64,000 nucleotides of DNA from Selenomonadaceae bacterium (GTDB lineage Bacteria > Bacillota > Negativicutes > Selenomonadales > Selenomonadaceae). Position 1 is the first letter of the stretch, and every line of letters begins with the position of its first letter. The stretch covers positions 1 to 64,000 of the forward strand of contig JAILRS010000037.1 of the NCBI GenBank assembly GCA_024698045.1. The letters run 5' to 3'. Of the stretch, positions 1 to 9,573 are shown piece by piece. The position numbers and the translations under genes were made by a program. The notes below the pieces were generated by a model. That model worked only from the letters and a program-made list of their open reading frames with translations. It was not told where the DNA came from and did no database searches.

Positions 1-3000
1 GACACAACGGTTATTGTCGGCGGCTCGGCAATCAACGGTCTTAGCCACGGTGTCACACTCACCAGCGAGGAAGGCAGCAACTACACATTCAAACTTGCAG
101 ATGATGTAGACGTAACAGCCGAGACAATCGCTCCCGAATGGAAACTCAACGGCAATGTAGCGGCTTACATGATTGGAGCAAGCGGAGCATTCTTCAGCCT
201 TGGCAGTGACTCCATAACTATTGATTACACAGCACAAACTGCCGGTAAATCTTCAGTTGAACTGGCAGGCGTCAGCTCTACTGTCAATCTCAGCGTTGAG
301 GATAGTGTTATCAGTATTAACAGCACGGCAATCGACCCGAACGGCGTAACAGTCACGGGCAACGCCGACAACTACGGATTCAATCTCGGTGATGAATTCA
401 ACGGTAAATTCTTCGGCACGAGCGGTGTAGACAACATTACAGTCCAGGGCGCGGCTTACATCAACGGACTGAGCGGCAACGATATCATCAGCGTCATGGG
501 TAACAGCGCAACAGTTGATGTTTCGGCAGACGATGATTTAATCAACGTCAACAACACAGTAACTTCGTTTGCGGTTGCAGGCTTCAGTGCAGGCGACACA
601 ATCAGCGGCGTCAAAGGTACATCAATCGCGACAATCGACGGTGGCATCAAAGTCGGTAGCTTGTCAATCTTCGGCATCACTGATATCGCGGCAACCAATT
701 ACAGTTGGAGTTCGGCAACCACCAGCGCAACTTACTATGAAGTTGAAAACGCCGGAGCAAGTATCAGCGGCACAGATCTCATTTACACTGGCTCCGACAG
801 CATTGCAAAACTCTTCACGATTGCGGGCTTGAGTGCAACGACTGCGGCGGTCAATCGCGACGGCAAAGTTGTAACGCTCACGATAAAGGAAATCGGCGAA
901 AACAAAGACGGCGCAACAATCAGCGGCGACTATAACTACATATTCGCACTCAGCGGCGTGGCAACCGAGGCAAGTGCAATCGAAAGTGCATGGACATTGT
1001 CGGGCACGACGGCTGTTTACAGTAACGGCGGATCCGGCGCATACTACGATTTGGATGACAGCAACACTGTAGTGACATATATTGCGCAGGTTGGTGGCGA
1101 GTCGCAGTTTGCAATAGCAGGTATATCCGACACGACCGGCATGACACCCGAAGACGGCGTAATCACTTTGAGCGAAAACAACTACGAAGGCGACGGCGTG
1201 ACTATTCTCGGCGGCGACAGCTCTTTAACACTCAACAACACAGCATCCGACAAGAAAGTTACGGGCTCCGACGAAACCGATAACATCATCAACAGCGGCG
1301 AGAATGTAACAGTCAACGGCGGCGACGGTGCCGACAGCATCACTAACAACGGCGCAAGCTCCACGGTTGACGGCGGTGCAGGCGACGACACTATCTCCAA
1401 CAGCGGCGAGAATGTATCAGTCAACGGCGGCGAAGATAACGACACTATCACCAATGAAGGCAACAATGTTACGATTGACGGCGGTGCAGGCGACGACACT
1501 ATCTCCAACAGCGGCAACAATGTATCAGTCAACGGTGGCAACGATAACGACACTATTACCAACGAAGGCAACAACGTAACAGTGACGGGCGGCGACGGCA
1601 ACGATTCAATCAACTTCACGGGCACGAGCGGCATAATCGAAATGTCCGACGGCTACGATACAGTCAACTACGCCGAAAATGCTTACAAGATAGACGCGCC
1701 CGACGCTTACGAAACAATGTTGGCCGATAACGGCGACTTAATCATTACTTCCGGCGATCAAACCCTGCTGGTGGACGGCAGTGCCAACATGTACGTAACA
1801 CTTGCAGGTGAAGACGGCGCAGACGATACGGTCATCTATGCAGGCGTAATAACCGAAAAAGATATGTTCACATGGGATAACGAAGATAAATCGCAAGCAA
1901 CGGCGGCAACGCTCAACGGTTCGACGGAAGCCACTGTAGCCGGCAAGATAATGTTTACCGGCAGACTCTTATCCACGATGTACTCCGATACGGTTGTCAC
2001 ACTCGTTGCGAGCGAAGACGCAAACAATGAATATCCTATTTACATGGAAGGTAACGATAACGACAACGTCATTAAGGCGAACGATAACGGCAGTACGCAA
2101 GACGGCGGCGCAGGTAATGACACGTTGATCGGCGGCGCGGGCAATGATTCGTTCAAAGGCGGCGACGGTAATGACGTGTTCAGCGTTGGCGGCGGCGAAG
2201 ATGTTATAGCAGACTACAGCGACGGCGACAGCATTGTCGGATTCTATGATGACTTCAGAGATATCGGCACAATAACTTCGGATAACGGTATCAACATAGC
2301 GGGCACGACGGACGGCGAAGGCTTGACGCTCAGCAGTGTTGATTCCACTGATACCGTTAACATCGACGGTCAAGATTACGTATTCGACGAAGGCAAGATG
2401 ACAACGGCAGACGGCAAAGGCGTATCGCTCTTCGGCAACGACGACGAAATTGATCTCGGTAGTGATGAATATACCGATGCAACAAATGTGATTGCTCGCG
2501 GCGGCACGATTAATGCAGCCGAAAACGGCGGCGCGGTAATCGGCGGTATAGATGTCACCTTGACGGCAAATGACGGTAGCGACACGATGGTTTATATCGG
2601 CGGCGACGTGAGAATCAACAACTTCGACTCTGCTAACGACAAGATTGATTTGTACAACAATAATTACCAAATTACCGACGACCCGATAACCAAATATGGA
2701 GCCGACAAAGCAGAAGTAACTGTCAATTTCCTCGACGAAAAAGGAACTGCCGGTCAGATTGTTGTTGAAGTAAATGCTTACGAAGACGGAACCTTCCCCG
2801 AATACATTTACATAGGCTACAAACAAGTTTATTTGACGCCACCCGCCGAAAATATGTACAACGACAAGGATTTGACAGCCGCAAGCGGTGTCAGGGTCTA
2901 CGGCTCGAAGCAACCTACCAACAACGGCACATACGGCGACTTCGGCGCAATAACCACAGACGAAAATGAAGCAACATTAATCGCAAACGACAGCCTCCGG

Positions 3001-3774
3001 TACGCAGAAAACACCATGAGCGGTTCCGAATACTTCACTGAACTTACGGACATTTACGCAACCAGAGAGAACTGCACATTTATAGGTAACGATAACCAGA
3101 ATCTCTTCCACATGAAGGGCGGCACGCAAAACTCTTTGACGGGCGGTCTCGCCAATGACACGTTCATCTTCAAGAGCGGCGGCGGCGTTATCTACGACTT
3201 CGGCGTCGGCGGAAACTTTAAATTAGAAGATAAAAAGAAAGTTGCACGTGCATCCTCGACTACAGATACAGGGTACGACCGCACCGACCCGTCCACTTAC
3301 CAAGCCGGTACAGACATTCTGAAACTTTACGGTGAGGTCACAAGTATTCTTTACATCAGCCCTGCTACAAACGACGCCTCCTTCCATGCCTACGTAACCT
3401 ATGAACAAGACGACAACACCTACGTTATCAAACTCGACAACCTGTACTTGAATGTAAAACAAGTCAGATACGGTAAAGCACAATATAACACCCTCGAAGA
3501 CGTTATTGAAAACCTTAACATCTGGGATACGTCGACAGGCACTCAGACAAAAATTACCAAAGATGTTCTCACGTCTCTTAGTGATGTCGTTGATGACGCC
3601 GATGACGCCGAGAAATACGACGTAGCTTTTGAAGAGATAATGAAATCGACTAATGCATCTCTCACAGCCGAAAGCAGCTATAACGACTGGAATACCTCCA
3701 GCAATTGGAATAACAGCGACGGCAAAACACCTTACGAAGTCTTGGCCTCCTCCAAAGATGATGAACTGGTTTGA
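1..3774 (+). CDS. RTX-like calcium-binding repeat surface protein (5' end outside window)
   Basis: The frame is open from base 1, so the true start lies to the left; 1257 codons are visible. The protein is Asp/Asn/Gly/Thr-rich and almost without Cys. Two blocks of GGxGxD nonapeptides (bases about 1300-1620 and 2095-2220, e.g. GGAGNDTLIGGAGNDSF) are the calcium-binding beta-roll motif of secreted RTX proteins. The rest is made of beta-rich repeats that resemble each other loosely. The C-terminus (WNTSSNW, then an acidic DDELV end) carries no LPXTG, SLH or autotransporter domain. By family knowledge such proteins are exported and fold on binding calcium; type I export is likely, but no transporter is in the window. 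Function (adhesin, S-layer-like or enzyme carrier) cannot be told. Confidence 0.8.
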   Translation, partial: DTTVIVGGSAINGLSHGVTLTSEEGSNYTFKLADDVDVTAETIAPEWKLNGNVAAYMIGASGAFFSLGSDSITIDYTAQTAGKSSVELAGVSSTVNLSVEDSVISINSTAIDPNGVTVTGNADNYGFNLGDEFNGKFFGTSGVDNITVQGAAYINGLSGNDIISVMGNSATVDVSADDDLINVNNTVTSFAVAGFSAGDTISGVKGTSIATIDGGIKVGSLSIFGITDIAATNYSWSSATTSATYYEVENAGASISGTDLIYTGSDSIAKLFTIAGLSATTAAVNRDGKVVTLTIKEIGENKDGATISGDYNYIFALSGVATEASAIESAWTLSGTTAVYSNGGSGAYYDLDDSNTVVTYIAQVGGESQFAIAGISDTTGMTPEDGVITLSENNYEGDGVTILGGDSSLTLNNTASDKKVTGSDETDNIINSGENVTVNGGDGADSITNNGASSTVDGGAGDDTISNSGENVSVNGGEDNDTITNEGNNVTIDGGAGDDTISNSGNNVSVNGGNDNDTITNEGNNVTVTGGDGNDSINFTGTSGIIEMSDGYDTVNYAENAYKIDAPDAYETMLADNGDLIITSGDQTLLVDGSANMYVTLAGEDGADDTVIYAGVITEKDMFTWDNEDKSQATAATLNGSTEATVAGKIMFTGRLLSTMYSDTVVTLVASEDANNEYPIYMEGNDNDNVIKANDNGSTQDGGAGNDTLIGGAGNDSFKGGDGNDVFSVGGGEDVIADYSDGDSIVGFYDDFRDIGTITSDNGINIAGTTDGEGLTLSSVDSTDTVNIDGQDYVFDEGKMTTADGKGVSLFGNDDEIDLGSDEYTDATNVIARGGTINAAENGGAVIGGIDVTLTANDGSDTMVYIGGDVRINNFDSANDKIDLYNNNYQITDDPITKYGADKAEVTVNFLDEKGTAGQIVVEVNAYEDGTFPEYIYIGYKQVYLTPPAENMYNDKDLTAASGVRVYGSKQPTNNGTYGDFGAITTDENEATLIANDSLRYAENTMSGSEYFTELTDIYATRENCTFIGNDNQNLFHMKGGTQNSLTGGLANDTFIFKSGGGVIYDFGVGGNFKLEDKKKVARASSTTDTGYDRTDPSTYQAGTDILKLYGEVTSILYISPATNDASFHAYVTYEQDDNTYVIKLDNLYLNVKQVRYGKAQYNTLEDVIENLNIWDTSTGTQTKITKDVLTSLSDVVDDADDAEKYDVAFEEIMKSTNASLTAESSYNDWNTSSNWNNSDGKTPYEVLASSKDDELV
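1374..1596 (+). repeat. 108-bp in-frame tandem repeat in the RTX-like gene
   Basis: A 36-residue unit made of two 18-residue halves (one with GGAGDDTISNSG, one with DNDTITNEGNN) recurs with a period of 108 bp: the same string begins at 1381 and again at 1489. The copies are nearly identical at the DNA level, which points to recent unequal exchange or slippage inside the beta-roll region. Confidence 0.85.
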
Positions 3775-3890
3775 CGGAAAGCAAGATTGACTAAACACAT
3801 CAACGATTAACGACACGAACGAATAGATAAAACGGTCGGCACGAAAGACCGATAGCGACGTCCGACAAATGACGGTCGGCAAAAAAAATC

Positions 3891-3926
3891 AGACAGTCTC
3901 GAAAAAATTCGGGGCTGTCTTTTTTA
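3891..3926 (+). terminator. Intrinsic terminator after the RTX-like gene
   Basis: Thirteen-base-pair stem (3891-3903 with 3908-3920, two G-U pairs) with an AAAA loop, followed directly by a T run. It ends the repeat-protein transcript and separates it from the sugar transferase. Confidence 0.85.
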
Positions 3927-4021
3927 TTTCAATCGGCTATAGAGTAAAGTGACGGTGTAAAGCTAGATTTATAAAAATGAATATGTTATATTGGCAACAA
4001 AATAAATACGGCGAGGAAGTT

Positions 4022-5449
4022 ATGATAAAAAATACGACTGCGGTAAATTCGACGATACCGCCGATAATGTTTCTGCTGTTTGACTATGTCGGAATAGTAT
4101 TGAGCGAACACATGGCGTTCATCTGTCGGAATGCGGCAGATTTTTGGAACAATGTCACATATCAATATTCCGACTTATATATTTACGGCGTAGTGCCGCT
4201 GTTGTTTCTGATATTCTTAGGTCAATCGCGTTCGTACAGACAAATGAAACCTGTTGTAGATATCATGCGCGATTTATTCCAATCGGTTTTCGCGGGGTGG
4301 ATTGCGTCGATAATCATCATCTACTTTCTGAAGGCAAGCGATTTATCTTCGCGGTTGTTTATAATACTGTTTGGGTTGTTCGTACTCGTTAACGTTTGTT
4401 TGATACGCTATACTGTGTTAAAAGTTTTGAAGTTAAAAAATATCTTTTACGAACCGGTGATATTAATCGGAGCTGGTTTGACGGCGGAACGGCTGATAAA
4501 TTTTTGGAAATCCGATTTGGGATACAGATATAATGTGTTAGGCTTGATAGACGACAATCCGAAATCTGAACGATTGCCGCAAGAATTTCCGATACTGGGC
4601 GGTTTCAAAGAGGCGAAGGGCATAATACGGGCGGCGAGAATAAAAACGGTGATAATATCTGCGCCGGGGCTCGATAAGGAACGATTGCAGGAGATAATCA
4701 GCGAAATACAGCCGCATGTAAAAAATATTTCGTTCGTGCCGGATTTAATAGGGACACCGATGGCAAGTATGGAGCCGGCGATTTTGTTCAGCGAAAAAAT
4801 TTTACTGTTAAATCTGCGCAATAATCTTTCGCGAAGATACAACAGGGTATTCAAAAGAATATTTGACTTAACGTTGACGATAATAGGCGGCTTGATGATA
4901 TCGCCGATACTGTTGGGCTTGGCGATAGCGGTAGCGATAGACAATCGAGGACATGTAATATTCGCGCATAAGAGAGTCGGCGCGGGCGGCAAAAAATTTT
5001 ACTGCTACAAATTTCAAACGATGGTACCCGATTCGGCGGAAAGGTTGAAAGAATATTTAGCGGCGAATCCCGAGGCGCGGAAGGAATGGGAAGAAACTTT
5101 CAAGCTGACAAACGATCCGCGAGTAACGAAATTGGGGGCATGGTTGCGGCGGACGAGTTTGGATGAATTGCCGCAGTTATGGAACGTAATCCGCGGCGAA
5201 ATGAGTTTGGTAGGTCCCCGACCGATAGTGAAGGAAGAAATAGCGCGTTACGGAAAAAATATCCGCGAATACTACATGGTACTGCCGGGTATAACGGGAA
5301 TGTGGCAAGTATCGGGGCGCAGCGACACAACTTATCCCGAACGCGTCGCAATGGATACTTGGTACGTGCGAAATTGGTCGGTGTGGATTGACATCATGTA
5401 CTTATTCAAAACGGTCAAAGCGGTCGCCACAAGTAAGGGAGCCTATTGA
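4022..5449 (+). CDS. Undecaprenyl-phosphate sugar phosphotransferase (WbaP/WcaJ-type)
   Basis: Polyprenyl glycosylphosphotransferase of about 475 residues. It would transfer a sugar-1-phosphate from a nucleotide sugar to undecaprenyl phosphate at the inner membrane, the first step of exopolysaccharide or O-unit synthesis. Four N-terminal membrane segments (about residues 10-130) are followed by a CoA-binding-like Rossmann region (VILIGAG near 145), a fifth hydrophobic segment near 285-305 and the bacterial sugar transferase domain. That domain shows KFQTM, the catalytic TSLDELPQ and SLVGPRP, and PGITGMWQVSGR. ATG 4022 is chosen because GAGG precedes it; an ATG at 3977 would add 15 residues but has no ribosome site. 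The donor sugar is not evident, and no other glycan cluster genes are adjacent. Confidence 0.87.
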   Translation: MIKNTTAVNSTIPPIMFLLFDYVGIVLSEHMAFICRNAADFWNNVTYQYSDLYIYGVVPLLFLIFLGQSRSYRQMKPVVDIMRDLFQSVFAGWIASIIIIYFLKASDLSSRLFIILFGLFVLVNVCLIRYTVLKVLKLKNIFYEPVILIGAGLTAERLINFWKSDLGYRYNVLGLIDDNPKSERLPQEFPILGGFKEAKGIIRAARIKTVIISAPGLDKERLQEIISEIQPHVKNISFVPDLIGTPMASMEPAILFSEKILLLNLRNNLSRRYNRVFKRIFDLTLTIIGGLMISPILLGLAIAVAIDNRGHVIFAHKRVGAGGKKFYCYKFQTMVPDSAERLKEYLAANPEARKEWEETFKLTNDPRVTKLGAWLRRTSLDELPQLWNVIRGEMSLVGPRPIVKEEIARYGKNIREYYMVLPGITGMWQVSGRSDTTYPERVAMDTWYVRNWSVWIDIMYLFKTVKAVATSKGAY

Positions 5450-5558
5450 CAAAAATATTTACAGGCAGGAAAATTTCATACAGACAAGAATTATTTTGCA
5501 GAAGTTTTGTACGTAGCGATAGTCTTATGACTTGCATAAATTTCGGGAGGTTAAAAAT

Positions 5559-6212
5559 TTGATTCATGTAGTGATTGACTTGGAAATGAATCCCGTCAAC
5601 AAATCATTTAAAGATGTACGCCGATTAACAACGGACGAAGTGATAGAAATCGGAGCAGTGAAGCTCGATGAAAATTATAAACAGATTGACGAGTTTCAAT
5701 GTTACGTCAAACCGGAATACGGGGAGATAACCAAGCACATAACGAAATTGACGGGCATAACGCAAAAGACCGTAGACGATAAACCTGTCTTTGCCGAATC
5801 GTTTCAAAGTTTCATCGATTGGATCGGAACATGGGACATGATAATTTATTCGTGGAGCAGTTCGGATATAAAGCAGTTGCGCGATGAATGTTCATTCAAA
5901 ATACCCAAATACGATATCAATCGGTTGGAAAATCAGTGGCGCGATTTACAAAAGGCATTTGACGACAGAATCGGATTACATTCGAGTTTAGCGTTAAAAC
6001 ACGCGATAGGGGCAATGAATCGCGATTTCGAGGGTACACAACATACGGCATTGGCTGACGCGGCAAACACGGCGGCTATTTTGACTTTGTTACAGGACGA
6101 CGAAGAATTTTTCAAAGTCATGAAACCGGTAATAGAATTACTCAAGCCGAAACGTTTATCGCAATCGATAGGCGATTTATATCCCGAATTGAGCAAATTG
6201 AAATTGGATTGA
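5559..6212 (+). CDS. DEDDh 3'-5' exonuclease (DnaQ/KapD-like)
   Basis: Exonuclease of 217 residues. Motif I is VIDLEMNP (the DxE metal ligands), the middle Asp lies in SWSSSDIKQL, and motif III HTALADAANT gives the H-x4-D signature of the DEDDh class. The single-domain size and FxxYVKPEY-type strand match KapD-like and pol III epsilon-like exonucleases. The substrate (DNA or RNA) cannot be decided. The start is TTG 5559 behind GGGAGG at 5545-5550; an ATG at 5532 would lie upstream of that ribosome site. It ends 6 bp before pheA, so the two are probably co-transcribed. Confidence 0.83.
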   Translation: MIHVVIDLEMNPVNKSFKDVRRLTTDEVIEIGAVKLDENYKQIDEFQCYVKPEYGEITKHITKLTGITQKTVDDKPVFAESFQSFIDWIGTWDMIIYSWSSSDIKQLRDECSFKIPKYDINRLENQWRDLQKAFDDRIGLHSSLALKHAIGAMNRDFEGTQHTALADAANTAAILTLLQDDEEFFKVMKPVIELLKPKRLSQSIGDLYPELSKLKLD

Positions 6213-6218
6213 CAGGCA

Positions 6219-7079
6219 ATGGAAACTATCGGAATATTGGGGCCGCGCGGTACGCATTCGGAAGAAGCGGCACTTTGGTTGAAAAAATTTTTGCGTGCCG
6301 ATTGGCATTTAGAAATCTGCGCAGATATTTACGAGGTCTTGAACGCGGTAAAAACACGGCAACTTGACGGCGGAATAGTACCGGTTGAAAATTCGTTGGA
6401 GGGCTCGATAAATATCACATTGGATACATTGGCGCGCAGTGATACTTTGACGGTAACGCGCGAATTGGTTTGGTCGGTGAGAAATTTTTTGATGACGCGC
6501 CCGAACACCGATGTTAAGACGATTAGCAAAATATTTTCGCACGCGCAACCTTTATCGCAATGCAGGAAGTATTTGCAAAAAAATTTCCCGCAGGCGGAAA
6601 CGGTAGCGACATCCTCCACGGCACGCGCCGCCGAAATTGTGAAGGATTCCGACGAAAATTTTGCGGCAGTGTGTACCGAAAGGGCAGGCAGATTGAACGG
6701 ATTATCAGTCGCCGCCGCCAACATTCAAGATAACAAAAATAATTCGACACGCTTTTTTGAAATTCGTTACAGACCACTCGACGCCGCTCCGATTACCAAA
6801 TTCGACGGCGATAAAGTTTTAATCATCTGCCAAATTGACGGTAGCCGCGCAGGATCTTTGTGCGAAGTGCTCGAAGAATTTTCCAAACGCGGAGTAAATA
6901 TGACGCGCATTGAATCACGACCGGCGCGGACGATTCTCGGCGCGTATATTTTTTTCTTTGATTTGGAAACGGATTCGGGCGATATTGTCATGCAGGAAGC
7001 AATTCAAGCCGTTTACGATAAAAGTATTTGGCTGAAAAATTTGGGTGTGTTTTCCGTCATAGTCGCCGACGCAAAATAA
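6219..7079 (+). CDS. pheA: Prephenate dehydratase
   Basis: Converts prephenate to phenylpyruvate in phenylalanine synthesis. The 286-residue protein has the prephenate dehydratase fold (GPRGTHSEEA at the N-terminus, PVENSLEGSI, and the STRFF catalytic region near residue 180) followed by a C-terminal ACT domain (GSLCEVLEEFSKRGVNMTRIESRP). The ESRP motif is the phenylalanine-binding feedback site in this family. It has no chorismate mutase domain, so it is the monofunctional form usual in Firmicutes. Its ribosome site is weak and it lies close behind the exonuclease gene, suggesting translational dependence. Confidence 0.95.
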   Translation: METIGILGPRGTHSEEAALWLKKFLRADWHLEICADIYEVLNAVKTRQLDGGIVPVENSLEGSINITLDTLARSDTLTVTRELVWSVRNFLMTRPNTDVKTISKIFSHAQPLSQCRKYLQKNFPQAETVATSSTARAAEIVKDSDENFAAVCTERAGRLNGLSVAAANIQDNKNNSTRFFEIRYRPLDAAPITKFDGDKVLIICQIDGSRAGSLCEVLEEFSKRGVNMTRIESRPARTILGAYIFFFDLETDSGDIVMQEAIQAVYDKSIWLKNLGVFSVIVADAK

Positions 7080-7120
7080 CTCCTTTCGTATAGTTAACAA
7101 AAGGAGACAAAGTCAACTTG
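7080..7120. repeat. Dispersed palindromic element, copy A
   Basis: CTCCTTT (7080-7086) and AAAGGAG (7100-7106) form inverted arms around a GTTAAC core, followed by CAAAGTCAAcTTG. A copy in the opposite orientation lies at 32080-32123, and a shortened one at 59819-59850. No T run follows on the plus strand, so it is a poor intrinsic terminator for pheA. Confidence 0.7.
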
Positions 7121-7199
7121 AGTATCTTTACAGGCGCGGTGAATTGTCGAAACGTTGCCGCGGCGATTGACTTAATTAAAATTTTAGGGAGTGATTAAC

Positions 7200-8729
7200 T
7201 TGTCAAAAGAAATGATTCTGGTATTGGATTTCGGCGGACAATATAACCAGCTGATAGCGCGCCGCGTACGCGAAAATAATGTTTACTGTGAAGTACACAA
7301 CGCCGCCGATTTTGACAAGGTACGCGAAATGAAACCGTCGGGCATTATTTTGACGGGAGGACCCCAAAGCGTTTACGCCGACAATGCAAGTTTACCTCCT
7401 GCGGAAATTTTTGATATGGGCGTCCCCGTATTGGGTATTTGCTACGGCGCACAAGCTATGGCGCATGTATTGGGCGGCAGTGTTCAATCGGCGGACGTCA
7501 GTGAATACGGCAAAACCGAGGTTGAAGTCATTGATACGACGTCGAAACTTTTTGCCGGTGTGGAAAGAAAATCCGTGACATGGATGAGTCACACCGACAG
7601 AATCGTTAATGTACCCGAAAAATTCAAAGTGACGGCGTCAAGTCATGATTGTCCCGTCGCGGCAATGGAGAATGAATCCAAAAAACTTTACGCGGTACAA
7701 TTTCATCCCGAAGTCGTTCACACCGCCGAAGGTATGAAAATTTTCTCCAACTTCGTCGATATCTGCGGTGTGTCGCGCGATTGGAAAATGAGTTCGTTCG
7801 TCACGGATACGATTGCAAAATTAAAGGAGAAAATCGGCGACGGTAAAGTGCTTTGCGCATTGAGCGGCGGTGTCGATTCGAGTGTCGCGGCGGCTCTTTT
7901 AAGTAAGGCTGTCGGCAAAAATTTAACGTGCGTATTCGTGGATCATGGTTTACTGCGCAAAAACGAGGCGAAGGAAGTAGCCGACGTCTTCGGCAAATTT
8001 GATTTAAATTTTGTAGCGGTAGATGCCGGCGAAAGATTTTTAAGCAAATTGCGCGGTGTAACGGAACCCGAACGTAAACGCAAAATTATCGGCGAAGAAT
8101 TTATTCGGGTATTCGAGGAAGAATCAAAGAAAATCGGCGCGGTTGACTATCTCGTGCAGGGTACAATTTATCCCGATGTGATTGAAAGCGGCTTGGGCAA
8201 ATCGGCGGTCATCAAATCACATCACAACGTCGGCGGACTGCCCGATTTTGTTGACTTCAAGGAGATTGTCGAGCCGTTGAGATTGCTGTTCAAAGATGAA
8301 GTGAGGCAGGCTGGGCGCGAATTGGGATTGCCCGAAAATCTTGTAAGTCGTCAACCGTTCCCCGGTCCGGGTTTGGGTATAAGGATAATCGGCGAAGTCA
8401 CTGCGGATAAAGTTAAAATCGTGCAAGATGCCGATGCGATTTATCGCGAAGAAATAGCCCGTGCAGGTTTGGATAAAAATCTTTCGCAATATTTCGCGGC
8501 GTTGACAAATATGCGTTCGGTAGGTGTCATGGGCGACGGTCGCACCTACGATTTCGCGATTGCTTTGCGTGCGGTACTAACCAGCGATTTCATGACGGCT
8601 GAGGCGGCACAAATTCCGTGGGATGTCTTAACTTTGGTTGCTAACAGAATAGTCAACGAGGTCAAGGGCGTTAACCGCGTGATGTATGATTGCACGAGTA
8701 AACCACCCGCGACGATTGAATTTGAATAA
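7200..8729 (+). CDS. guaA: GMP synthase (glutamine-hydrolysing)
   Basis: Aminates XMP to GMP using glutamine, the last step of guanine nucleotide synthesis. The protein has about 509 residues. The class I amidotransferase domain comes first (GICYGAQ with the nucleophile Cys near residue 80, and FHPEV with the catalytic His). The ATP pyrophosphatase domain follows (LSGGVDSS P-loop near 222), then the C-terminal dimerisation domain with [10 protein letters not shown] and the final [15 protein letters not shown] 7200 is the preferred start, 8 bp behind AGGGAG; the in-frame GTG at 7191 overlaps that ribosome site. No guanine riboswitch fold was recognised in the 120-bp leader. Confidence 0.96.
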   Translation: MSKEMILVLDFGGQYNQLIARRVRENNVYCEVHNAADFDKVREMKPSGIILTGGPQSVYADNASLPPAEIFDMGVPVLGICYGAQAMAHVLGGSVQSADVSEYGKTEVEVIDTTSKLFAGVERKSVTWMSHTDRIVNVPEKFKVTASSHDCPVAAMENESKKLYAVQFHPEVVHTAEGMKIFSNFVDICGVSRDWKMSSFVTDTIAKLKEKIGDGKVLCALSGGVDSSVAAALLSKAVGKNLTCVFVDHGLLRKNEAKEVADVFGKFDLNFVAVDAGERFLSKLRGVTEPERKRKIIGEEFIRVFEEESKKIGAVDYLVQGTIYPDVIESGLGKSAVIKSHHNVGGLPDFVDFKEIVEPLRLLFKDEVRQAGRELGLPENLVSRQPFPGPGLGIRIIGEVTADKVKIVQDADAIYREEIARAGLDKNLSQYFAALTNMRSVGVMGDGRTYDFAIALRAVLTSDFMTAEAAQIPWDVLTLVANRIVNEVKGVNRVMYDCTSKPPATIEFE

Positions 8730-8742
8730 GAAGGGATTTAAT

Positions 8743-9573
8743 TTGAACAGTCCGAGAATCGGGCACATAGATTTTTTGAATGTCCTGCCGTTCGGTTACG
8801 GTTACGCTCATTTTTCCGACGACTTGCAAATTATTCGTGGCGTGCCTACTTTTCTTAACAGCGAACTCAATGCCAATCGCGTTGACATAAGTAATATTTC
8901 GTCGATAGAATACGCGCGGCACAGCGATAAACTTTTAATCCTGCCGAAAATATGCGTACGTGCCGATAATGCCGTAACGAGTATCGTTTTGATATCGCGC
9001 AAGCCGATTGAAGATATCACTGACGATAAAATAATTTTGACGTCGAAATCGGCGACAGCACAAAGATTGTTGAAAATAATTTTGCATGACGGTTACGATG
9101 CCGCGCCGCAATACGAAACGAGATCCGTGACGATTGATAATCCCGTAGCCAAGGATGCTACCGCCGCGCTTTTAATCGGCGATGACGCTCTTTATGTTTA
9201 TCTGCATCGTCCGGAAAATTTTTATCTCTACGATTTGGGTTGCGAATGGCATAAGTTGACGGGGCGGCAAATGGTTTACGCACTTTGGGCGGTACGAAAA
9301 GATTTTGCCGTACGGGAGCCGGAAAATTTCCGCGCAGTATATCAAAAAATTTTACGGGCGTTCAATTACGGTTTAGAGCATAAAGCCGACGCGATTAACT
9401 CAGTGTTAACAGTTAAGCCGTTTACTTTCGCGGAACTCGATAAATATTTAGGCGGCGCGATAAAATGGGATTTGACGGCTGAAAGTTTAGACGCGCTGAA
9501 AATTTATTATCAACGGGCGGCGGCGTTGCATTTGATTGATTGTGAGCCCGAATTGGAGTTTGCGGATGTTTGA
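8743..9573 (+). CDS. mqnA: Chorismate dehydratase of the futalosine menaquinone pathway
   Basis: The MqnA family dehydrates chorismate to 3-enolpyruvyl-benzoate, the entry step of futalosine-route menaquinone synthesis. The 276-residue protein begins PRIGHIDFLNVLPFGYG, typical of this periplasmic-binding-protein-like fold, and contains NRVDISNISSIEYA, LTSKSATAQ and LLIGDDAL. MqnA and MqnD share the fold, but the IGHIDFLN...P start and the length fit MqnA better. TTG 8743 follows AAGGG by 7 bp; an ATG at 8686 lies inside guaA. No other mqn genes are in the window. The downstream membrane gene overlaps it by 8 bp. Confidence 0.85.
   Translation: MNSPRIGHIDFLNVLPFGYGYAHFSDDLQIIRGVPTFLNSELNANRVDISNISSIEYARHSDKLLILPKICVRADNAVTSIVLISRKPIEDITDDKIILTSKSATAQRLLKIILHDGYDAAPQYETRSVTIDNPVAKDATAALLIGDDALYVYLHRPENFYLYDLGCEWHKLTGRQMVYALWAVRKDFAVREPENFRAVYQKILRAFNYGLEHKADAINSVLTVKPFTFAELDKYLGGAIKWDLTAESLDALKIYYQRAAALHLIDCEPELEFADV

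Noticed and set aside
1969..2913. Long minus-strand frame opposite the RTX-like gene
   Set aside because: Arises from the repetitive coding strand; composition is implausible (Ile/Val/Cys strings) and there is no ribosome site.
7080..7199. Purine riboswitch upstream of guaA
   Set aside because: The leader holds a dispersed palindrome but none of the conserved purine aptamer core or a terminator switch.
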